Shown here: in pieces, positions 16,510 through 24,172 of the stretch
Layout: every line of letters starts with the position of its first letter
How positions within the stretch are numbered: position 1 is the first letter of the stretch
Origin: Dehalococcoidia bacterium
Lineage (GTDB): Bacteria; Chloroflexota; Dehalococcoidia; Dehalococcoidales; Fen-1064
NCBI GenBank assembly: GCA_011170375.1
Contig: DUEV01000008.1
Location: 1-64,000, forward strand
Direction: 5' to 3'
DNA length: 64,000 bases
Notes under the pieces: model-generated
What the model was told of the DNA's origin: nothing
Seen by the model: only the letters and a program-made list of their open reading frames with translations
The model's database searches: none
Made by a program: the position numbers and the translations under genes

Positions 16510-17418
16510 ATGAGCAAAATTGCACTGGATGAGAGTTCGGGACTTTACGTGGATGCGGAGTCGGGGCGGAAATTTTTCCTCGATGAGCCTGACGATTTGA
16601 AAGCGGACGAAAAGGTCACGTTTCTCCTCAATTTACACGGCGGCGGCTCCCACGGCATATGGCAACACCTCTATTTCCCGGCACAGGATTACAAGAACGA
16701 ATACCGCCTTGTCGTGGCGACCCCTACCTCCAAGACCAAAGAGCCGATGCGCCGCTGGGTTGACGAGGCCGACGACCAGTGGCTGCGGGACATCGTCGAG
16801 TTCGTCTGCGATAAATACGGCAAAGACCGCATCAAGTCATTCTGGCTGGTCGGCCACAGCCAGGGGGGGATGACCTCCAACCGCCTGCTGCAGAGCGATT
16901 ATTTCGCGAGCCGCGTTGACGGGTGGCTCAGCCTCTCGGGGGGTCGTATCGGGCCGGCTGAGATAGCGCCGTCCTTTTTCGAAGGGAGCGATCGCCCGAT
17001 GCCGGCTTTTGCACCTGACGGTCCTCGCCCGGGTCGCGCCGTCATACCCGACTGCGATATCTCATTTATCTTCTCAACCGGCGGACTTGAAATAGTAAAG
17101 CTTCCTGAAACCTCGCCCTGGGCAGAAAAGTACAACGCCGGCCATCGAGTACGACTCCCGGATGTGGTCGACACCGAGAAAGGCCAGGTGACGGGTGAAA
17201 CACCGGGGCGGGGCCCGAGCTGGGGGAGGGCAGCACGACCCGGTACAGCAGAGGTCTATGTCTATCCCAATGCGAGTGGCGGCCGGGTTATCGCGGACGT
17301 TGTCCGTCTCGATAAGGGGCACACCGAGGGTTACGAACCGAAGATTACGGAGGAACTAATCAAGATGGTGGTGGGGGCGCCGGGGGGGAAATGGATGGCA
17401 CTGGCTCAGGCCGGATAG
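16510..17418 (+). CDS. Alpha/beta hydrolase, PHB-depolymerase/esterase-like
   Basis: 302 aa. FLLNLHGGGSHG forms the oxyanion-hole region and GHSQGG (about residues 117-122) carries the nucleophilic serine. A late aspartate and the histidine in LDKGHTEGYEP would complete the triad. No signal peptide, so probably cytosolic. It resembles esterases of the polyhydroxybutyrate-depolymerase type; the real substrate is unknown. GGAAGGA lies before the ATG. It stands alone, with its own promoter. Confidence 0.78.
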   Translation: MSKIALDESSGLYVDAESGRKFFLDEPDDLKADEKVTFLLNLHGGGSHGIWQHLYFPAQDYKNEYRLVVATPTSKTKEPMRRWVDEADDQWLRDIVEFVCDKYGKDRIKSFWLVGHSQGGMTSNRLLQSDYFASRVDGWLSLSGGRIGPAEIAPSFFEGSDRPMPAFAPDGPRPGRAVIPDCDISFIFSTGGLEIVKLPETSPWAEKYNAGHRVRLPDVVDTEKGQVTGETPGRGPSWGRAARPGTAEVYVYPNASGGRVIADVVRLDKGHTEGYEPKITEELIKMVVGAPGGKWMALAQAG

Positions 17419-17624
17419 ACATATTTAATCTATCTATAGCATATGCCAGTTCTCATCCTCCCGAAGGGCTGTTCCTTGCCCTGTTTTCAATAGTTGGTGT
17501 AAAATTATACTCAAACACACGGCTCAGCCCGTGAGCAGAAGGCTGATTAATAGAAAGGAGTTGATATACAAGACTACATAGAGTATCCGAACCGGGGACA
17601 TATTACATATAGCAAGGAGTTATT

Positions 17625-18914
17625 ATGAGACTAAGAAATGCAGTTGTCGTTGATGGAGTGCGGACGGCTTTTGCCAAGGGCGGGCGTGGCAAACTTGAAG
17701 CAGCGCGAATGGATGATCTGGGTGCGCACCTCATTAGAGCTCTTTTTGAGCGGAACCCCAAGGTCAAACCGAACATGGTCACAGACTTGGGTATAGGTGG
17801 AAATCTGGGGCGCGGTGTTGGTCATCTCGCCGGACTACCCGCCGAGTTAGTCGACTTCTCAAGTGAACGGGCGTGTGCCACCAGTCAGGAAACCGCGATG
17901 CGCATCAGCATGGCCATCATGCTTGACCAGTATGATTGCGGTATCTCCATCGGGGTCGAGCGAATGGGGAGGCAGATGGGTTCCGGTATGCCACGCATGC
18001 AGACGACCCGCAGAGATGGCATGAACCCCAAGTCCGGGGAGCGGACTAAAGAACAGCGTGACATGGCCCCGGACCATTTCGACTACTTCTCGGTACCCAT
18101 TCCGGACTATATTCTGGACTCTCCGATGGCCTCGATGGTACAGACCGCCCAGAATGTGTGCGAGATGTACGACCTGACCCGTGAGGAGCTGGATGCCTTT
18201 TCCATGAGGAGCCAGCACAAGCTGGCCAAGGCCTATGATGCCGGCATCTATAAGGACGAGGTACTGCCCGTCGAGGTCGAGGACCCGGTCTTCGATGACG
18301 AGGGGAACTGGGTGCCGGACGAGGTAGGCCCGATGGTTATCCTTGACCGCGACGAGGGTGTAAGACCAAATACGACCATGGAAGGGTTGGCTGCTCTGAA
18401 TCCGGTCAGGGGAATCGTGAGCTATAAACCCGGCCCCCTGCTGATTACGGCCGGCAATTCCTGTCCGACCAACGTTGGCATAACAGTCCAGCTGCTCATG
18501 TCCGAAGAGAAGGCCCTCGAGCTGGGAGTTGAATTCCTGGCCCGGGTTATCGGTTGGGGAAACGGCGGCGTCAAGCAGCAGATTATGGGCATGGGTCCCG
18601 TCGTATCCACCCCACCGGCTCTCAAGCACGCCGGCCTCGAGATGGACCAGATAGACCGTATTGAGTTCAACGAGGCCTTTGCCTGCCAGGTTGTCACCAG
18701 CATGAAGGAGCTTAACATGCCCGAGGAGAAGCTGAATGTCAACGGCGGGTCCATAGGCATCGGCCATCCTATCTCTGCAACCGGAAACCGACTGTGGATG
18801 ACAGTCTGCAAGGAACTGAAGCGTAGCAACAAGCGCTACGGACTGGCCACACAGTGCTGTGGCGATGGAGAGGGCATGACCGTCATTTTCGAGAACCCCG
18901 ACGCCCCCAAATAA
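17625..18914 (+). CDS. Thiolase-family acyl-CoA acetyltransferase (tandem copy 1)
   Basis: 429 aa. The acyl-accepting cysteine is C84 in ERACATSQET. GIGHPISATG holds the catalytic histidine, and CCGDGEG near the C-terminus holds the second cysteine. NEAFACQV is the other family signature. Thiolases cleave 3-ketoacyl-CoA with CoA or condense two acyl-CoAs. AAGGAG precedes the ATG at 17625. The next gene, 29 bp downstream, is a close duplicate; the two almost certainly share a transcript. No hydroxyacyl-CoA dehydrogenase lies beside them, so the direction of use is open. Confidence 0.9.
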   Translation: MRLRNAVVVDGVRTAFAKGGRGKLEAARMDDLGAHLIRALFERNPKVKPNMVTDLGIGGNLGRGVGHLAGLPAELVDFSSERACATSQETAMRISMAIMLDQYDCGISIGVERMGRQMGSGMPRMQTTRRDGMNPKSGERTKEQRDMAPDHFDYFSVPIPDYILDSPMASMVQTAQNVCEMYDLTREELDAFSMRSQHKLAKAYDAGIYKDEVLPVEVEDPVFDDEGNWVPDEVGPMVILDRDEGVRPNTTMEGLAALNPVRGIVSYKPGPLLITAGNSCPTNVGITVQLLMSEEKALELGVEFLARVIGWGNGGVKQQIMGMGPVVSTPPALKHAGLEMDQIDRIEFNEAFACQVVTSMKELNMPEEKLNVNGGSIGIGHPISATGNRLWMTVCKELKRSNKRYGLATQCCGDGEGMTVIFENPDAPK

Positions 18915-18943
18915 TCCGCACAATATTATGTTAAGGAGTTAGC

Positions 18944-20242
18944 ATGAAGCTAAGAAATGCAGTTGTCGTTGATGGCGTACGGACTGCTTTTTCCAAGGGC
19001 GGGCGTGGCAAACTTGAAGCGGCGCGCCTAGATGACCTGGGTGCGTACCTCATTAGAGCTCTTTTGGAGCGGAACCCTAAGGTCAAACCGAACATGGTCA
19101 CAGACTTGGGTATAGGTGGAAATCTGGCGCGCGGTGTTGGTCATCTCGCCGGATTACCCGCCGAGTTGGTCGACTTCTCAAGTGAACGGGCGTGTGCCAC
19201 CAGTCAGGAAACCGCGATGCGCATCAGCATGGCCATCATGCTCGGCCAGTATGATTGCGGTATCTCCGTCGGTGCCGAGCGAATGGGAACATACCAGCAG
19301 AGGCTAGATAATCCACGCGGAGCGGGCGCGACCCGCAGAGAAGGCCCTAACCCCAAGTCCAGGCAGCTGACCAAAGAACAGCGTGACATGACCGAGAACC
19401 ATTTCGACTACTTCTCGGTACCCATTCCGGACTACATTCTGGACTCTCCGACGGGCGCCTCGATGACACAGACCGGCCAGAACGTATGCGAGATGTACGA
19501 CCTGACCCGTGAGGAGATAGACGCCTTTTCCATGAGGAGCCAGCACAAGCTGGCCAAGGCCTATGATGCCGGCATCTATAAGGACGAGGTCCTGCCTGTC
19601 GAGGTCGAGGACCCGGTCTTTGATGAAAACGGGAATTGGGTGCCGGACGAAATAGGCCCGATGGTTGTCCTTGACCGCGACGAGGGTGTAAGACCAAACA
19701 CGACCATGGAAGTGCTGGCCACTCTGCCGCCGGTCAGGGGAATCGTGAGCTATAAACCCGGCCCCTTGCTGATTACGGCCGGCAATTCCTGTCCGCGCAA
19801 TGCTGGCGTGACAGCCCAGCTGCTCATGTCCGAAGAGATGGCCCTCAAGCTGGGAGTTGACTTCCTGGCACGGATTATCGGTTGGGGGAATGGTGGCGTC
19901 AAGCAGCAGATTATGGGGATGGGTCCTGTAGTGTCCACCCCGAAGGCTCTCAAGCACGCCGGCCTCGAGATGGACCAGATAGACCGTATTGAGTTCAACG
20001 AGGCCTTTGCCTGCCAGGTTGTCACCAGCATGAGGGAACTTGGAATGCCCGAGGAGAAGGTGAATGTCAACGGCGGGTCCATAGGCATCGGTCATCCCAT
20101 CTGTGCAACCGGAAACCGGCTGTGGATGACGGTCTGCAAGGAACTGAAGCGCAGTAACAAGCGTTACGGACTGGCCACGCAGTGCTGCGGCGATGGAGAG
20201 GGCATGACCGTTATCTTCGAGAACCCTGACGCCCCCAAATAG
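18944..20242 (+). CDS. Thiolase-family acyl-CoA acetyltransferase (tandem copy 2)
   Basis: 432 aa, nearly the same as copy 1 over most of its length, including the catalytic Cys, GIGHPICATG and CCGDGEG. The clearest difference is a patch around residues 115-135, where copy 1 has MGRQMGSGMPRM and this one MGTYQQRLDNPR. That loop is likely to affect substrate or subunit contacts. Long stretches are identical at the DNA level, indicating a fairly recent duplication or gene conversion. AAGGAG precedes the ATG, and a strong terminator follows at 20255. Confidence 0.9.
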   Translation: MKLRNAVVVDGVRTAFSKGGRGKLEAARLDDLGAYLIRALLERNPKVKPNMVTDLGIGGNLARGVGHLAGLPAELVDFSSERACATSQETAMRISMAIMLGQYDCGISVGAERMGTYQQRLDNPRGAGATRREGPNPKSRQLTKEQRDMTENHFDYFSVPIPDYILDSPTGASMTQTGQNVCEMYDLTREEIDAFSMRSQHKLAKAYDAGIYKDEVLPVEVEDPVFDENGNWVPDEIGPMVVLDRDEGVRPNTTMEVLATLPPVRGIVSYKPGPLLITAGNSCPRNAGVTAQLLMSEEMALKLGVDFLARIIGWGNGGVKQQIMGMGPVVSTPKALKHAGLEMDQIDRIEFNEAFACQVVTSMRELGMPEEKVNVNGGSIGIGHPICATGNRLWMTVCKELKRSNKRYGLATQCCGDGEGMTVIFENPDAPK

Positions 20243-20254
20243 AGCCACAATATG

Positions 20255-20289
20255 CGGCAAGGGGGACTTTGAAAGCGTCCCCCTTGCCG
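20255..20289 (+). terminator. Strong hairpin after the thiolase pair
   Basis: CGGCAAGGGGGAC pairs perfectly with GTCCCCCTTGCCG (13 bp) around a 9-nt loop, 13 bp after the stop of the second thiolase. There is no long T-run, but the stem is very stable. Confidence 0.7.
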
Positions 20290-20423
20290 GAGTCTACCAA
20301 CGAACCCTCCACCGCACTTGAATTCGCTAAATTTCACCTTATTCTCCCTTGTATCTTGACCGCAACCTTTCTAGTTGCTACACTTCAAACAAGAGTCTGC
20401 AAAAAGTGCGGGGTTGTTCTGTT

Positions 20424-22025
20424 ATGAAAGTCGTGACCGTTGAGGAGATGGGTCAGATAGAGGAGGTCTGCGCCAAGATTGGCCTGCCTTCCAACATCCT
20501 CATGGAAAATGCCGGCAAGGCGGTAGCGGAGCAGGTCAGGCTCAGGCTCGATGCCATCGACCGACAAAACATCCTCGTACTGGTAGGGCCGGGGAATAAC
20601 GGGGGGGATGGGCTGGTGGCAGCCCGCTACCTGCATGACTGGGGAGCTAAGGTCAGTGTATACCTCTTTACCCAGAGACCGGATGGCGACCCGAACCTGA
20701 AGCTGGTACAGGAGCGTGACATTGCCTGCATCGAGACCGCCCAGAACGGGGGCCTTGGCCAGCTCTCCGAACTAGTATCATCGTGCAGCGCCGTGATTGA
20801 CGCCATATTCGGCACCGGCCAGAACCGCCATCTCGAGGGTATTTTTCAGCAGGCTCTTGGCATGGTAAGTAATATCCAGCGTAATCGCCCGTCACTGCAT
20901 ACCTTCGCCCTCGACGTGCCGTCCGGATTTAACGCTGACACCGGAATGGCTGACCCGGCGTGTCTCTATGTGGACGACACCATCACGCTGGGATTCCCCA
21001 AGTTGGGCCTGTTTAATGCCTCCGGCGCAGAAAGGGCGGGGCAGATAACAGTGGCGGATATCGGTATCCCCTCGTATTTGGCTGAGCAGGTAACGGTGGA
21101 GCTTATCACCGACGACTGGGTAGCGTCGAACCTCCCCGAACGACCATTCCTGGCCAACAAGGGCACCTTCGGCCGTGTCCTCGTGGTCGCTGGCTCGGAC
21201 CGGTACATCGGGGCCGCTTACCTGGCCTGCATGGGGGCAATGCGGGTCGGGGCAGGGCTGGTAACCCTGGCCACAGCAGCCAGCCTCAAGCCCATCATGG
21301 CATCCAAGCTCACCGAGACAACCTGCCTGCCGCTGACGGAAGCGAGGCCTGGCATTGTCTCCCCTAACGCAGCCAAACAGATTCAACAGGAACTCGGCAA
21401 CTACGACGTCCTGCAAATAGGGTGCGGGTTGGGGCAGAGTAAAGAGGCGACAGCCTTCATAAAAGACATCTTGCTCAGCTCCAAACGGGCACAGCTACCC
21501 ATGGTGGTAGACGCCGACGCCCTCAATATCCTGGCGACAATCCCAAACTGGTGGCAAAAGCTGCACGACGATGCGATACTGACGCCACACCCCGGAGAAA
21601 TGGCGCGGCTGGTGGGTGTCTCTATCGAAGAAGTACAGTCCGACCGGACAGGCATCACCAGGAGGATGGCCGGGGAGTGGGGGAAGACAGTCGTCCTCAA
21701 GGGGGCCTATTCCGTCATCGCCACGCCGGACGGAAGCTGCCACATCAACCCGATGGCCAATCCGGGACTGGCATCGGCCGGTACTGGTGACGTCCTTGCT
21801 GGAGTTATCGCCGGGTTGCGGGCACAGGGCCTGGCAGCCGAAGAAGCAGCCGCCGGTGGTGTCTACCTCCACGCCGAGGCCGGAGAAGTAGTCCGAGCAG
21901 ATATTGGCGATGCCGGCATGATAGCCAGCGATTTATTACCAGTACTGCCCATGGTCATCCAAGAATTGAAAGAGGATCTCGAAAGTAGCTACGTTGAAGA
22001 GGAAGAACATGCTGCTGACAATTGA
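20424..22025 (+). CDS. nnr: Bifunctional NAD(P)H-hydrate epimerase / ADP-dependent dehydratase
   Basis: 533 aa from ATG 20424; longer open frame upstream lacks family sequence. The N-terminal YjeF_N domain (about 1-215) starts MKVVTVEEMGQIEE and carries GPGNNGGDGLVAARYL. The C-terminal ribokinase-like domain shows ADALN and NPGLASAGTGDVLAG (about 447-461). Together they repair damaged NADHX and NADPHX: the epimerase interconverts R and S forms, and the dehydratase restores NAD(P)H using ADP. It overlaps coaX by 17 bp. No clear ribosome site is seen. Confidence 0.93.
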   Translation: MKVVTVEEMGQIEEVCAKIGLPSNILMENAGKAVAEQVRLRLDAIDRQNILVLVGPGNNGGDGLVAARYLHDWGAKVSVYLFTQRPDGDPNLKLVQERDIACIETAQNGGLGQLSELVSSCSAVIDAIFGTGQNRHLEGIFQQALGMVSNIQRNRPSLHTFALDVPSGFNADTGMADPACLYVDDTITLGFPKLGLFNASGAERAGQITVADIGIPSYLAEQVTVELITDDWVASNLPERPFLANKGTFGRVLVVAGSDRYIGAAYLACMGAMRVGAGLVTLATAASLKPIMASKLTETTCLPLTEARPGIVSPNAAKQIQQELGNYDVLQIGCGLGQSKEATAFIKDILLSSKRAQLPMVVDADALNILATIPNWWQKLHDDAILTPHPGEMARLVGVSIEEVQSDRTGITRRMAGEWGKTVVLKGAYSVIATPDGSCHINPMANPGLASAGTGDVLAGVIAGLRAQGLAAEEAAAGGVYLHAEAGEVVRADIGDAGMIASDLLPVLPMVIQELKEDLESSYVEEEEHAADN

Positions 22026-22776
22026 TATCGGTAATACTAATATTATCTTCGGAGTATTTGAAGGCGAGGAGCTTCGGAATACCTGGCGGATGGCAACTGA
22101 CATTAACAAGACGTCAGATGAGTACGCCATGTTTCTCCTCAACGCATTCAACCATAAGAACCTGAAGACTTCTGATATCACCGGCATAGCCCTGTGCAGC
22201 ACCGTACCACCCCTAGTCGCCACCTTTCAATACCTGTTGCCACGGTACTTCGGCCTTTCACCACTGGTGGTCGGTCCGGGTGTTAAGACTGGGGTAAGTA
22301 TCCGCTTTGACAACCCTCGGGAGGTGGGGCCCGACCGTATCGCCAACACCGCCGCAGCCCACATTCTTTACAAAGGACCCGTAATCATAGTTGACCTCGG
22401 GACAGCGACCACCTTCGACATCGTATCCAAAGAAGGTGAATTCATAGGAGGTGTCATCGCCCCTGGGATTGCCCATGCCGCCGAGGCCCTGTATGCGCGC
22501 ACCGCCGCTTTACCACGCATAGAACTAGTCGCCCCAAAGCAGACCATCGGGACGAACACAATCGCTGGGATGCAGGCAGGTATTGTCTTCGGCTACGTCG
22601 GGCTAATTGAGGGTATCATCGAGCGCATCCAACGAGAACTTGGAACAAAGGCGACCGTGGTTGCCACCGGTGGCCATGCCTATATCATAACCCCCGTAAC
22701 AAATATTTTCGACACCATCAACCCCGATATCACACTAATCGGGCTGAGAGCAATCTATCAGATGAACCAGACTTAG
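22009..22776 (+). CDS. coaX: Type III pantothenate kinase
   Basis: 255 aa from the ATG at 22009, which has GAGGAAG upstream and gives the typical opening MLLTIDIGNTNI. DLGTATTFD and GPDRIANTAAA are further family motifs of the ASKHA fold. It phosphorylates pantothenate, the first step of CoA synthesis, and needs a monovalent cation. coaBC follows 20 bp later, so steps one to three of the pathway are co-expressed with nnr. The start lies inside the 3' end of nnr, suggesting translational coupling. Confidence 0.95.
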   Translation: MLLTIDIGNTNIIFGVFEGEELRNTWRMATDINKTSDEYAMFLLNAFNHKNLKTSDITGIALCSTVPPLVATFQYLLPRYFGLSPLVVGPGVKTGVSIRFDNPREVGPDRIANTAAAHILYKGPVIIVDLGTATTFDIVSKEGEFIGGVIAPGIAHAAEALYARTAALPRIELVAPKQTIGTNTIAGMQAGIVFGYVGLIEGIIERIQRELGTKATVVATGGHAYIITPVTNIFDTINPDITLIGLRAIYQMNQT

Positions 22777-22796
22777 ACTGGTAGGGAGGTAGCAAG

Positions 22797-23993
22797 ATGT
22801 TATCTGATATGACAATCGTACTTGGTGTTACCGGAGGTATCGCTGCCTATAAGGCGGCAGACCTGGCCAGCAAACTGACCCAGGCCGAAGCGGAAGTTAA
22901 CGTGATCATGACGGAATCGGCTACCGAATTCGTCTCCCCACTCACTTTCCGTGCCCTGACCCACTGGCCAGTAGTTACCAGTATGTTCGAGCTATCATCC
23001 GAGTTCAGTGTCGAGCATATTGCTCTGGCAGAGGCTGCCGACATCGTTGTTATCGCCCCGGCAACCGCCAATATCATCGCCAAGCTGGCGGCAGGCATCG
23101 CCGATGATATGCTCACCTGCACCGTCCTGGCCACCGAGGCGCCGGTTATCGTAGCACCCGCAATGAACGTCAATATGTGGCAGAATTCCATCACGCAGGA
23201 GAACATCACCAAGCTGAAGGCAAGGGGATTTACCATCGTTGGCCCGGAATATGGCAGACTGGCCGAAGGAATGTTGGGCATGGGACGCCTTGCCGAGGTG
23301 AGCAACATCATCAGTACCATCAAGCAGGTGCTTGGCAGGAATGGAGACCTGGCCCAGAGGCGCATCGTCGTTACCGCCGGCGGTACCCGGGAAGCAATCG
23401 ACCCGGTACGCTATATTGGCAACCGCTCCTCAGGCAAGATGGGGTTCGCCCTGGCCGAGGCGGCCCGGGACAGAGGGGCCACCGTGGTGCTGGTAGCAGC
23501 GGCAACTTCTGTGCCAGCCCCAGCAGGCATCGAGGTCATCAACGTTGAATCGGTAGCGGAGATGAAAGAGGCAGTCATTGAGACTACCAAGCGGGCTGAT
23601 GCCTTGATAATGGCTGCCGCAGTATCGGATTTTCGGATGGCCCAGCAGACCGACCAAAAGATCAAGAAAGAGAGGGGTAAGGTATCCCTCGGACTGGTGG
23701 GGACTGAAGATTTCTTGCTGGAACTTCCTGATACTTTTATCAAGATTGGTTTTGCTGCCGAGACGGAGAACTTACTGGAGAACGCCCAGAAGAAACTGAA
23801 GGAAAAGCGTCTGCAGTTCATCTGCGCCAATGACGTCACCGCTGCCGACAGCGGTTTCGGTACGGACACGAATAAAGTCACCCTGCTCTATAGTGATGGC
23901 AGGACCGAAGACCTGCCCCTGATGACCAAACGGGAGGTCTCTGACGTAATTCTGGACAGAGTGGTGACAATATTGGAAGGTAAAAAGGACTGA
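22797..23993 (+). CDS. coaBC: Bifunctional phosphopantothenoylcysteine synthetase/decarboxylase
   Basis: 398 aa. The N-terminal FMN-dependent decarboxylase domain (CoaC, about 1-180) has GVTGGIAAYKAADL, the HIALA active-site histidine region and APAMNVNMW. The C-terminal synthetase domain (CoaB) has TAGGTREAIDPVRYIGNRSS and a KIKK loop. It joins 4'-phosphopantothenate to cysteine and decarboxylates the product to 4'-phosphopantetheine. GGGAGGT precedes the ATG. It is the last gene of the nnr-coaX-coaBC run. Confidence 0.96.
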   Translation: MLSDMTIVLGVTGGIAAYKAADLASKLTQAEAEVNVIMTESATEFVSPLTFRALTHWPVVTSMFELSSEFSVEHIALAEAADIVVIAPATANIIAKLAAGIADDMLTCTVLATEAPVIVAPAMNVNMWQNSITQENITKLKARGFTIVGPEYGRLAEGMLGMGRLAEVSNIISTIKQVLGRNGDLAQRRIVVTAGGTREAIDPVRYIGNRSSGKMGFALAEAARDRGATVVLVAAATSVPAPAGIEVINVESVAEMKEAVIETTKRADALIMAAAVSDFRMAQQTDQKIKKERGKVSLGLVGTEDFLLELPDTFIKIGFAAETENLLENAQKKLKEKRLQFICANDVTAADSGFGTDTNKVTLLYSDGRTEDLPLMTKREVSDVILDRVVTILEGKKD

Positions 23994-24007
23994 ACACCGA
24001 GAAAGCT

Positions 24008-24150
24008 ACCCCAGACATCGCCGTAGGGGGAGTTTAAGAGGGGGTGAAGCCCCCTCTCTATAAACCCTCCCCCTCTCCCTTGAGGGAGAGGGGTTCACCC
24101 TGAAGGGTTCTCACTGAAGGGGACACAGGGGGTGAGGGTGACTAAAAAGA
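24008..24150 (-). repeat. Dispersed structured intergenic repeat, copy B (inverted)
   Basis: Read on the minus strand this aligns along its length with 53745-53890. Shared blocks are CCCCTTCAG, then AGAACCC, CAGGGTGAACCCCTCTCCCT, a GGGAGAGGG arm, and a closing hairpin followed by CTTAAACTCCC. Internal inverted repeats such as CCCTCTCCCTTGAGGGAGAGGG make a folded RNA or DNA likely. Boundaries approximate. Confidence 0.65.
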
Positions 24151-24172
24151 AACAATTCCGGGAGAAGCAAGC

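Noticed and set aside
17859-18923. 354-codon open frame antisense to the first thiolase
   Set aside because: It lies fully inside a well-supported gene, and a like frame (19304-20260) mirrors the duplicate. No family features; explained by codon bias.
23994-24172. Possible T-box leader before valS
   Set aside because: No T-box sequence or specifier stem found; the spacer is occupied by the dispersed repeat.
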